Below, in pieces: positions 1 through 5,024 of a stretch of 7,150 nt of DNA. The translations under genes were made by a program, and so were the position numbers. Numbering within the stretch: the stretch's first letter is position 1; each line of letters starts with the position of its first letter. The DNA comes from an uncultured Atopobiaceae bacterium (GTDB lineage: Bacteria; Actinomycetota; Coriobacteriia; Coriobacteriales; Atopobiaceae), in the NCBI GenBank assembly GCA_905235165.1, contig CAJOKK010000079.1, forward strand, positions 1 through 7,150, in the 5' to 3' direction. The notes under the pieces are model-generated. The model ran no database searches. It saw only the letters and a program-made list of their open reading frames with translations, and had not been told where the DNA came from.

Positions 1-258
1 GGTCGCGCCGTAAAAGATCCAACTCGGATGCTTCAAGGAAAGGCTCTTCACAATTCGACGCGTCTGCTCACAAGGCGAGAGCTTTTCCCAATCCTCTTTT
101 AGGGCAAAGAGCCCTCCCCAAGGTTGAGCGATATAGCCATCGCTGACATGTCGGTACAGAAGCCTTTGCAGGTTACCGTCCCCCGCAAAGACGCAGCGCC
201 CTTCCGAAGAGGCCCGCTCAAAAAGGTCCTTGATGCTTTCTTGCGTTGCATTAAACAT
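1..258 (-). CDS. AbiEi-like antitoxin / transcriptional regulator, N-terminal part (runs off the window edge)
   Basis: I read an open frame from an ATG at 258 to base 1 (86 codons, no stop), so the C-terminal part lies outside. The visible residues start MFNATQESIKDLFERA and contain LLYRHVSDGYIAQPWGGLFAL, followed by an acidic/aromatic helix and SLKHPSWIFYGAT. This order (short helical start, a winged-helix segment ending in a 'GLFAL' turn, then a 'HPSWIF' strand) is what the N-terminal DNA-binding domain of AbiEi-family type IV antitoxins and related orphan regulators looks like. The start is supported by a GGGAGG Shine-Dalgarno six bases upstream. The codons are visibly less GC-biased than those of the neighbouring metabolic genes, which would fit an accessory, transferred gene. 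I cannot tell whether an AbiEii toxin follows, or whether the C-terminus is an antitoxin domain, a nuclease-like domain or something else. Family assignment is by motif appearance only. Confidence 0.65.
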   Translation of the reverse strand, partial: MFNATQESIKDLFERASSEGRCVFAGDGNLQRLLYRHVSDGYIAQPWGGLFALKEDWEKLSPCEQTRRIVKSLSLKHPSWIFYGAT

Positions 259-264
259 GGTCTG

Positions 265-270
265 CCTCCC
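265..270 (-). promoter_or_regulatory. Ribosome binding site of the AbiEi-like gene
   Basis: GGGAGG on the minus strand, six bases before the ATG at 258. It fixes the start of a gene that is otherwise cut by the window edge. A weak -10-like TATTCT lies at 286-291, but no convincing -35 box accompanies it. Confidence 0.7.
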
Positions 271-477
271 ATCTCCTGGAAGGACAGAATACAAATCCAA
301 GCTGGCAGTAAACTTGCATCGAGCTGCACGAATGCTGGCAGCAAGCTGCAAGCTGCAAAGCGCAACATTTTCTCCAGGCAGGGGCAGGTCAGGAGGACGC
401 GTTGCGTTTGGGCGGATTAAAACGAGTCGTACTTGGGATTTGACATCTCCGCAGAGCGTTCACGAAAGCCGTCCGTG
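271..477. other. Non-coding gap upstream of the AbiEi-like gene
   Basis: No frame here has a credible start with a ribosome binding site. The stretch holds a short period-7 repeat (GCAAGCT, about 2.7 copies, 341-359) and two copies of GCTGGCAG at 301-308 and 334-341, 33 bases apart. These sit upstream of the minus-strand gene start and could be regulator sites, but nothing shows that. A TTGACA at 440-445 on the plus strand has no matching -10 and no plus-strand gene to serve. Confidence 0.5.
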
Positions 478-490
478 ATAAAGGAGAAGA

Positions 491-524
491 ACCCCCTGCC
501 CGTAGAGAATACGAGGCAAGGGGT
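491..524 (-). terminator. Rho-independent terminator of the FAD dehydrogenase
   Basis: The arms ACCCCCTGCCCGTA (491-504) and TACGAGGCAAGGGGT (510-524) pair through about 14 positions, with one mismatch and one bulge, around a five-base loop. Read on the minus strand the hairpin is followed by TCTTCTCCTTTAT (490-478), which is T-rich. It lies about 40 bases past the stop codon of the gene at 564-1982 and separates it from the AbiEi-like gene. Confidence 0.8.
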
Positions 525-563
525 CCTTATCGAAGGCAGAAAACCCGTGCGTCTTCTCGCGCC

Positions 564-1982
564 CTATCGATCGGCAAGCTCTTCTCCCATGAGCAGGCCC
601 ATTACCGACGACATCATAAGGCCGCGCGTCCAACCCGAGCTATCGCCCAGGCAGTGCAGGTGGCAGACGTTAGTGTCAAGATGCTCGTCCATGCTCACGC
701 GGTTGCTGTAGAACTTGAGCTCGGGAGCATACAGCAGGGTCTCCTCGGCAGCAAAGCCGGGAACAACGTGGTCAACGAGCTTGATGAACTCAACGATGTT
801 GGTCATCGCACGATACGGCATGGCACTGGTGATGTCACCCGGCTCCGCATCGGGCAGGGTCGGCACCACATTGGAGCGGCTCAGCTCGCTCGGCCAGGTG
901 CGCTTGCCGTCAAGGATGTCACCAAAGCGCTGTACGAGAATATGGCCCGCACCCAGCATGTTGACCAGCTGGCCAACCTGCTGCGAGTAAGCAATGGGGC
1001 GGTCAAAGGGCTCGCGGAAGTGCTGGGTCGAGAGCACGGCCAGGTTGGTGTTGGAGCTCTTGCGATCCTTATAGCTGTGGCCATTGACCACAGCGAGGTC
1101 GTTGTCGTAGTTCTCCTGGCTCACGAAACCGCCGGGGTTCTGGCAGAAGGTGCGGACCTTGTCGCGGAAGGGGTTGGGATAGCCCACGAGCTTGCTCTCG
1201 TAGAGCACGTTGTTAACGTCCTCCATGATCTCGTTGCGCACCTCAACGCGCACGCCCAGGTCCATCGGACCACTCTCGTGCTTGATCTCGTGGCGCTGGC
1301 AGAGACCGTCGAGCCAAGCAGCGCCACGGCGGCCGGTGGCCACCACGACCTCAGAGGCCTTGACCTCAAAGCTGTCGGACGAAGCGCCCGCCGAGCAGTC
1401 ACGCAGCACCGCGCCAACGCAGGCCTTGCCGCCCTCCTTCTCCTCCATCAGCAGGTCGAGGCAGTCGTGCTCATAGAGCATGGTCACGCCCGAATCGACC
1501 AGGAACTGCTCGATGGCGCCGTAGATCTCTTGGGAGCGCTCGGTGCCCAGATGGCGGATGGGACAATCAACGAGCTTGAGGCCAGCCTTGATGGCACGGC
1601 GGCGAATCTGGGCAACGGCCTCGGGATTCTCTACGCCCTCAACGTGTGTGTCGGCACCAAAGCGAAGGTAGATGTCATCGCAGCGGCCGATGGTCTTCTG
1701 CACGAGGTCGGCACCAATCAGCTCGGGCAGGTCTCCACCCACCTCCCAGCTCAGCGACAGCTTGCCATCAGAGAAGGCGCCCGCTCCGCTGAAGCCCGTC
1801 GTGATGCGGCAGGGGTTGCAGCCGATGCAGTGGCCCACCTTCTCCTTGGGGCAACTGCGACGCACGATGGAGAGGCCACGATCGACCATCGTGATGTGGC
1901 GCTTGTCTCCCTTATAGATAAGGCCGAGCGCCGTGAAGATGCCGGCGGGGCCCATGCCGACAATGAGGATATCCGTATTCAT
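564..1982 (-). CDS. FAD-dependent dehydrogenase, COG2509-like
   Basis: A 472-residue flavoprotein. The N-terminus MNTDILIVGMGPAGIFTALG carries the Rossmann dinucleotide motif GxGxxG (residues 9-14), with an acidic residue (D34) ending the second strand. A cysteine-rich segment follows (C44, C52, C55, C58 in CIGCNPC), then GFSGAGAFSDGKL (63-75), which is characteristic of the uncharacterised FAD-dependent dehydrogenases of COG2509. A central VVATGRRG segment and a C-terminal CLGDSSGWTRGLMMSS segment complete the second FAD-contacting region. No signal peptide or membrane segment is seen, so it is probably cytosolic. The ATG at 1982 is preferred over an in-frame TTG at 1997: the GAAAGGAG site at 1988-1995 lies five bases before the ATG and overlaps the TTG. 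It appears to be transcribed alone or with the upstream phosphodiesterase. The true substrate of this family is unknown to me. A metal or Fe-S role for the cysteines is possible but unproven. Confidence 0.88.
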   Translation of the reverse strand: MNTDILIVGMGPAGIFTALGLIYKGDKRHITMVDRGLSIVRRSCPKEKVGHCIGCNPCRITTGFSGAGAFSDGKLSLSWEVGGDLPELIGADLVQKTIGRCDDIYLRFGADTHVEGVENPEAVAQIRRRAIKAGLKLVDCPIRHLGTERSQEIYGAIEQFLVDSGVTMLYEHDCLDLLMEEKEGGKACVGAVLRDCSAGASSDSFEVKASEVVVATGRRGAAWLDGLCQRHEIKHESGPMDLGVRVEVRNEIMEDVNNVLYESKLVGYPNPFRDKVRTFCQNPGGFVSQENYDNDLAVVNGHSYKDRKSSNTNLAVLSTQHFREPFDRPIAYSQQVGQLVNMLGAGHILVQRFGDILDGKRTWPSELSRSNVVPTLPDAEPGDITSAMPYRAMTNIVEFIKLVDHVVPGFAAEETLLYAPELKFYSNRVSMDEHLDTNVCHLHCLGDSSGWTRGLMMSSVMGLLMGEELADR

Positions 1983-1987
1983 ACTTG

Positions 1988-1995
1988 CTCCTTTC
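1988..1995 (-). promoter_or_regulatory. Ribosome binding site deciding the dehydrogenase start
   Basis: GAAAGGAG on the minus strand, five bases before the ATG at 1982. An alternative TTG start at 1997 would lie inside or before this site, so the shorter protein is the likely product. Confidence 0.8.
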
Positions 1996-2011
1996 AAACC
2001 GGTTCATGCTA

Positions 2012-2032
2012 GCAGAAAGGCGTTCCTTTTGC
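2012..2032 (-). repeat. Small hairpin in the dehydrogenase 5' region
   Basis: GCAGAAAGG (2012-2020) and CCTTTTGC (2025-2032) pair around a four-base loop with one bulge, just ahead of the ribosome binding site. It has no T-run after it on the minus strand. It may be an untranslated-region structure or chance. Confidence 0.35.
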
Positions 2033-2048
2033 AGAAAATGAACAAGTG

Positions 2049-2077
2049 CCTTGCCGCAGGTCATCCGAAGGCAAAGG
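2049..2077 (-). terminator. Weak candidate terminator of the phosphodiesterase gene
   Basis: CCTTGCC (2049-2055) and GGCAAAGG (2070-2077) form a stem with one bulge and a 14-base loop. On the minus strand it is followed by CACTTGTTCATTTTC. It begins only five bases past the stop codon at 2082. The stem is short and the loop large, so read-through into the dehydrogenase is plausible. Confidence 0.4.
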
Positions 2078-2081
2078 CTAG

Positions 2082-2966
2082 CTAGGCCCGCATCGGTTCT
2101 GGCGAGAAGCCCTCGAAGATCGAGACCGCATCAGAGAGGTCTGCCCGATGGAGGTCGTCACGATTGCCAACCGTCCAATACACGCGCCAGGCACCCAGAG
2201 GTCCGCAGGCGAGAAGAACCGCCGGGTGGTGGCGATGCTCAAAGCGATAGGCCACGAAGTCCGGCCTGCCCACGACGTTAGAGACGAGCGCCGCCCCCAG
2301 GCTTGCCCGCACGAACCCCAGATCGGAGCCCTCATCGCGCCTGAAGTGCTCGGATAGCTGCCCGCGAATCACGTCGCGACGGTTGCGGCGCAGCCACAGC
2401 AAAACGCGAGGGTCAAAGCTCTCCACGCAATACGGAACCTCATGGGCATCAAGCAGGGCCATGGTCTTCTCGCAAAGCTCGGCATAGTTGTTCTTCGCCG
2501 TCTTCAGCTCGACCACCAGGGGCGGGCACGTTCCCTCGCCAGCCTCGTAGAGCTCAAGCACGTCGGCAAAGAGCGGAATGCGTTCCTCGCTCCCAAACAG
2601 CCGGAGCTGCTGAAGCTGCTCGACCGTCAGACACTCGACCTGGCCCTCGACGCCGCAGGCGCGCTCGAGCTTCGAGTCGTGAATCACCACCGGAACACCG
2701 TCAGCGCTCAGGTGGACGTCAAGCTCGGAGCCGTATCCCAAATCACGAGCCCGCCTGAAGGCGGCGAGCGAGTTCTCGGGCGCCGGCGAATCGTTGTCGT
2801 GCAGCCCGCGATGCGCATAGCGATAGACCGAGAGCGCCTCCCAGCGCTGGCGAAGCCTCGCGTTTCGATGGCGCGGCGCGATGAGTGCGCAAGCGGCTGC
2901 GGCAACTCCAACAGAGCCTGCCACCGTAGCCGCACTGACCTTCAGAGCCGTCTTCCCCTTGCTCAT
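2082..2966 (-). CDS. Membrane-anchored glycerophosphodiester phosphodiesterase
   Basis: A 294-residue protein of the GDPD family, which cleaves glycerophosphodiesters to glycerol-3-phosphate and an alcohol. The TIM-barrel active-site set is visible in order: H52-R53 in YAHRG, E64-N65 in PEN, E81 and D83 in ELDVH, H96-D97 in VIHD, and E153 and K155 in VVELK. The C-terminal YWTVGN-type strand seen in the family is also present. Residues 10-30 are an uninterrupted alanine/valine-rich hydrophobic helix followed by RHRNARLRQR, so the enzyme is probably anchored by an N-terminal signal anchor; which side the catalytic domain faces is not certain. The ATG at 2966 has GTGAGG five bases upstream and a stronger AAGGAG fifteen bases upstream; the second spacing is too long to be ideal. 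A 9-base inverted repeat brackets this whole region. The likely role is headgroup recycling or teichoic-acid/phospholipid turnover. Confidence 0.93.
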   Translation of the reverse strand: MSKGKTALKVSAATVAGSVGVAAAACALIAPRHRNARLRQRWEALSVYRYAHRGLHDNDSPAPENSLAAFRRARDLGYGSELDVHLSADGVPVVIHDSKLERACGVEGQVECLTVEQLQQLRLFGSEERIPLFADVLELYEAGEGTCPPLVVELKTAKNNYAELCEKTMALLDAHEVPYCVESFDPRVLLWLRRNRRDVIRGQLSEHFRRDEGSDLGFVRASLGAALVSNVVGRPDFVAYRFEHRHHPAVLLACGPLGAWRVYWTVGNRDDLHRADLSDAVSIFEGFSPEPMRA

Positions 2967-3000
2967 GATGGCCTCACCCCTCTCCTTACAGGGCCATCAT
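2965..3000 (-). repeat. Inverted repeat bracketing the phosphodiesterase ribosome binding site
   Basis: ATGATGGCC (2965-2973) and GGCCATCAT (2992-3000) are perfect 9-base inverted copies, separated by 18 bases that contain both Shine-Dalgarno candidates. One arm takes in two bases of the start codon; the other overlaps the best -10 candidate (TATGAT, 2996-3001). It could act as an operator, or as an RNA hairpin if transcription starts further upstream. Confidence 0.55.
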
Positions 3001-3001
3001 A
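2996..3001 (-). promoter_or_regulatory. Candidate -10 element for the phosphodiesterase gene
   Basis: TATGAT on the minus strand matches TATAAT at five of six positions and lies about 30 bases before the ATG at 2966. The region 17-19 bases further upstream (3019-3026) holds only a poor -35 match. It overlaps one arm of the 2965-3000 inverted repeat. Confidence 0.35.
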
Positions 3002-3096
3002 CGCCCCATCTACCAGCAGGTCTTCATGCGAAGCCGTCAGCGGGCGTCGTATCGGGGCGCACGGGGCCTCGGCTTAACAGGCTCTCGACATGCGTT

Positions 3097-3105
3097 TGTT
3101 ACACT
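3097..3105 (+). promoter_or_regulatory. Candidate extended -10 promoter for the MATE gene
   Basis: TGTTACACT fits the extended -10 pattern TGnTAnAnT, with TACACT matching four of six bases. It sits about 45 bases before the ATG at 3151, inside the divergent gap between the phosphodiesterase and transporter genes. No good -35 is seen at the expected distance, as is usual for extended -10 promoters. Confidence 0.4.
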
Positions 3106-3150
3106 GACCCCCACCAGCAACGAAACCCTCAGTCAGGAGACGCTCACAGC

Positions 3151-4512
3151 ATGGATGAAAACACTCAGACACACGAGGAGCACCTGCGATCGCTCTTTCT
3201 CGAGACCGCCCTGACGCGGCTCTTCATCATCGCGGCGGCACCCGGCGCGGTGTCCATGCTCGCCTCGGCCGTCTTCGACCTTGTTGACGGCATCATCGTC
3301 GGCCGCTTCCTCGGCCCCACGTCCTTCGCCGCCATCAACATCGCCATGCCCTTCGTTATCCTCGTCTTCGCCGTCGGCGACCTCATGGGCGTGGGTTCGT
3401 CGGTGCCCATCGCCATCGCCCTGGGAGCTGGCAAAAAGGAGGAGGCGAACAACATCTTCACCTGCACCGTCTTGGGCATCTTCTTGCTCGGGGCATTGCT
3501 CGGCGCCGGTTTTTGGGTCTTCGCCCCCGCCATCATGACCGCCATGGGGGCCACGGGCACGCTCGCGGACCAAGGCGTGACCTTCCTGCGCGTCTACGCC
3601 CTCGCGGCACCGTTGAGCTCCATGATGTTCGCCGTCGACAATTTCCTGCGCAACTGCGGTCGCATCAGGGAGAGTCTGCTGCTCAATCTCCTCATGGCCA
3701 CCCTCGGAGGCGTCCTCGAATTCATCCTCGTGGGACACGTCAAGCTCGGCGTGGCAGGAGCCGCCCTGGGATACTCATTCGCCATGAGCGCCTGCGCCCT
3801 CATCGGCCTGGCACCCTTCGCGCTCGGCCGCTACCAGCTGCGCTTCGTGCGTCCCCGCCCAACCGTCGCCCTCACACGGGAAGTCTTCACGGCCGGCATG
3901 CCCACCTTCCTCAACAACGTGGCGGGGCGCGCGACCATGGTCTTGCTCGAGCACGCCCTACTCAGGCTGGGCGGCGCCGATGCGGTCGCCGTCTACGGCG
4001 TGCTGATCTATTCGGCATGTCTGGTGTTTCCGCTCATCATGGGCACTTGCGACGCCCTGCAACCCGCCATCGGCTACAACTTGGGCGCAGGCCACACCGA
4101 CCGCGTGGTCAAGCTGGAGAAGCGCGTCCTTGCTGCCTGCGCTGCCGCCTCCATCTCCTTCGTGCCGCTCACGACGATCTTCTCGAAAGAAATCACGCTG
4201 CTGTTCATGCCTGATGCCTCGCAAAACCTCATCGAGATGGCCCTGCGTGCTTTCCCGCTTTACTCCGCGGCCTACCTGATTCGCTGGATACCGCTCTGCA
4301 CCCAAGCCTTCTTCACGGCCCTCAAACGCCCCAAGCCTGCCTCGACCCTATCGCTCTTCAACGTTTTGATCGCGCCCGTCATCTGTCTCGTCGCCCTGCT
4401 GCCGCTCGGCCTCGACGGCGTATGGCTCAACACCGTCGCTTCCACCTTCGCATCATCGATCCTCGCCATCGTGATGCTCCTGCGCCTACGCTCAGAGCTG
4501 AGGGCCTCTTAG
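3151..4512 (+). CDS. MATE family efflux transporter
   Basis: A 453-residue integral membrane protein with about twelve hydrophobic segments in two related halves, the length and layout of MATE (MepA/DinF/NorM-type) cation-coupled drug exporters. Recognisable signatures are DLVDGIIVGRFLG followed by AAINIAMP (first half), GVGSSVPIAIALGAGKKEEAN after the second helix, GVAGAALGYSFAMS, and in the second half GTCDALQPAIGYNLGAG, typical of the MepA-like branch. It is predicted to expel cationic or amphipathic compounds across the cytoplasmic membrane; the substrate cannot be read from sequence. I chose the ATG at 3151, preceded by AGGAG at 3135-3139 (a somewhat long 11-base spacing), because the frame extends further upstream only by overlapping the divergent phosphodiesterase gene. 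It is the only plus-strand gene, is divergently transcribed from 2082-2966, and ends in a strong hairpin. No local transcription regulator is present. Confidence 0.93.
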   Translation: MDENTQTHEEHLRSLFLETALTRLFIIAAAPGAVSMLASAVFDLVDGIIVGRFLGPTSFAAINIAMPFVILVFAVGDLMGVGSSVPIAIALGAGKKEEANNIFTCTVLGIFLLGALLGAGFWVFAPAIMTAMGATGTLADQGVTFLRVYALAAPLSSMMFAVDNFLRNCGRIRESLLLNLLMATLGGVLEFILVGHVKLGVAGAALGYSFAMSACALIGLAPFALGRYQLRFVRPRPTVALTREVFTAGMPTFLNNVAGRATMVLLEHALLRLGGADAVAVYGVLIYSACLVFPLIMGTCDALQPAIGYNLGAGHTDRVVKLEKRVLAACAAASISFVPLTTIFSKEITLLFMPDASQNLIEMALRAFPLYSAAYLIRWIPLCTQAFFTALKRPKPASTLSLFNVLIAPVICLVALLPLGLDGVWLNTVASTFASSILAIVMLLRLRSELRAS

Positions 4513-4516
4513 CACA

Positions 4517-4556
4517 CGAAGCGGGCCGCCCGTCTCGAGACGAACGGCCCGCTTCG
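4517..4556. terminator. Strong GC-rich hairpin after the MATE gene, possibly bidirectional
   Basis: CGAAGCGGGCCG (4517-4528) pairs perfectly with CGGCCCGCTTCG (4545-4556); between them lies a second perfect palindrome, CGTCTCGAGACG (4531-4542). It starts four bases after the MATE stop codon. There is no T-run on either side, so it resembles the U-less hairpin terminators often proposed in GC-rich actinobacteria. It lies between convergent genes and may stop transcription from both sides. Confidence 0.75.
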
Positions 4557-4583
4557 ACTCATGCGATCAACGAAGACAAGAGC

Positions 4584-4598
4584 GAGCTTCGGAAGCTC
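4584..4598 (-). terminator. Weak candidate terminator downstream of the leader-peptide gene
   Basis: GAGCTTCGGAAGCTC is an inverted repeat (six-base arms, three-base loop). Read on the minus strand it is followed by GCTCTTGTCTTCGTT, which is moderately T-rich. It would end a transcript coming from the peptide gene at 4668-4835. Confidence 0.35.
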
Positions 4599-4601
4599 CC
4601 T

Positions 4602-4621
4602 TGGACTTACCGACAAGTCCA
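4602..4621. repeat. Inverted repeat downstream of the leader-peptide gene
   Basis: TGGACTT (4602-4608) and AAGTCCA (4615-4621) are perfect 7-base inverted arms with a six-base loop. A further stem, TCGGAA/TTCCGA (4657-4662 and 4671-4676), overlaps the peptide stop codon. Neither has a T-run. Confidence 0.5.
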
Positions 4622-4667
4622 GGAGTCAAATCCTAAGTGGAAGGCACCAGAGCCAATCGGAAGGAGT

Positions 4668-4835
4668 CTATTCCGAATCAGTGGGAAGCAGCGTTTCAGG
4701 GGTGTCGGACTGCATCAAGCCAACGAAGAGTTCTTTGGGGTTAAGGGGAGCCATAAGGTAAATTCCACCAGTAACCTGTGCAAGCATTTCGTCACTCAGC
4801 TCGAAAACCTCATCTTCCAAATCGTCCTTCTTCAC
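4668..4835 (-). CDS. Double-glycine leader peptide (putative exported signal or bacteriocin-like precursor)
   Basis: A 55-residue peptide. The N-terminal 24 residues, beginning MKKDDLEDEVF and ending ELSDEMLAQVTGG, match the classical double-glycine secretion leader: relative to the cleavage point, L at -12, S at -11, L at -7, V at -4, G at -2 and -1. Such leaders are removed by C39-peptidase ABC exporters. The predicted 31-residue core runs from IYLMAPLNPKELFVG to a Thr/Pro/Asp/Glu tail. It has no cysteine, has hydrophobic residues in its first half, and carries about -4 net charge (one Lys, five acidic), unlike the usual cationic class II bacteriocins. The GTG start at 4835 is chosen because GGGGAG (4842-4847) lies six bases upstream; an in-frame GTG at 4862 lacks such a site. 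It has a candidate promoter and a structured leader of its own. No exporter, modification enzyme or immunity gene lies nearby. A signal peptide, an unusual bacteriocin or a modified-peptide precursor are all possible; I cannot choose. Confidence 0.72.
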   Translation of the reverse strand: MKKDDLEDEVFELSDEMLAQVTGGIYLMAPLNPKELFVGLMQSDTPETLLPTDSE

Positions 4836-4841
4836 TTCGTG

Positions 4842-4847
4842 CTCCCC
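4842..4847 (-). promoter_or_regulatory. Ribosome binding site of the double-glycine peptide
   Basis: GGGGAG on the minus strand, six bases before the GTG at 4835. It sets the leader at 24 residues, a normal length for double-glycine leaders. Confidence 0.7.
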
Positions 4848-4872
4848 TCTCGTGCATTGCACCTAAGCCAAG

Positions 4873-4904
4873 ATGCTCCAGAGGCATTTCTGAAGCCGTT
4901 TCAG
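4873..4904 (-). repeat. Two small hairpins in the peptide gene's leader
   Basis: CTGAA/TTCAG (4890-4894 and 4900-4904) and a bulged ATGCTCC/GAGGCAT stem (4873-4887) lie between the nested repeats at 4906-4954 and the ribosome binding site. With them they make the untranslated leader unusually rich in potential stems. Confidence 0.4.
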
Positions 4905-4905
4905 G

Positions 4906-4954
4906 CTACCGTTACTTCCCGCTTTACCTTGGTAAAGCTCATCGTGAACGGTAG
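4906..4954 (-). repeat. Nested inverted repeats at the transcription start of the peptide gene
   Basis: The inner arms GCTTTACC (4921-4928) and GGTAAAGC (4931-4938) are perfect 8-base copies two bases apart. The outer arms CTACCGTT (4906-4913) and AACGGTAG (4947-4954) are also perfect 8-base copies, centred within half a base of the inner pair. The element begins one base downstream of the candidate -10, so it could be a two-site operator at the transcription start or a cruciform/RNA stem-loop at the 5' end of the transcript. Confidence 0.75.
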
Positions 4955-4955
4955 A

Positions 4956-4985
4956 TTTATACTGGCAAGCGGTATCTCAAAGCAA
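4956..4985 (-). promoter_or_regulatory. Candidate promoter of the double-glycine peptide gene
   Basis: On the minus strand, TTGCTT (4985-4980) and TATAAA (4961-4956) are 18 bases apart. The -10 matches at five of six positions; the -35 keeps only the TTG core. Transcription would start near 4949, leaving a leader of about 114 bases before the GTG. Confidence 0.5.
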
Positions 4986-4996
4986 AGGCGTCGGAA

Positions 4997-5024
4997 GCAT
5001 CGATGCCCCAGTCACCTGTGGACT
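4997..5024 (-). repeat. Small inverted repeats just after the HAD gene
   Basis: AGTCAC/GTGGACT (5010-5024, one bulge) and the palindrome GCATCGATGC (4997-5006) directly follow the HAD stop codon on the minus strand. There is no T-run, so they are poor terminator candidates, but they mark the end of the operon. Confidence 0.3.

Noticed and set aside
440..445. A consensus TTGACA on the plus strand
   Set aside because: No -10 lies 16-18 bases downstream, and no plus-strand gene follows.
654..2012. A 452-codon open frame on the plus strand opposite the FAD dehydrogenase
   Set aside because: It is fully antisense to a protein with clear FAD-binding motifs, has no ribosome binding site, and its Ala/Val/Leu/His-rich, low-complexity composition is typical of the mirror frame of GC-rich genes.
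2881..3150. An N-terminal extension of 90 residues for the MATE transporter
   Set aside because: It would overlap the start of the divergent phosphodiesterase gene, lacks a ribosome binding site, and the transporter's first helix and normal length fit the ATG at 3151.
3513..4214. A 233-codon plus-strand frame inside the transporter gene
   Set aside because: It is an Arg/His/Pro-rich shadow frame of the MATE gene with no recognisable domain.
3151..4512. The MATE transporter as the exporter of the double-glycine peptide
   Set aside because: Double-glycine leaders are cleaved by ABC transporters with a C39 peptidase domain. MATE proteins have no peptidase, and the two genes are convergent and separated by a terminator.
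4561..4761. A 66-codon plus-strand frame downstream of the MATE gene
   Set aside because: It overlaps the double-glycine peptide antisense, has no ribosome binding site, and is Ser/Gly-rich with no motif.
4901..4942. A 13-residue frame (MSFTKVKREVTVA) in the leader of the peptide gene
   Set aside because: It has no Shine-Dalgarno, and its codons are mostly the nested inverted repeat itself, so the structure explains it better than coding.
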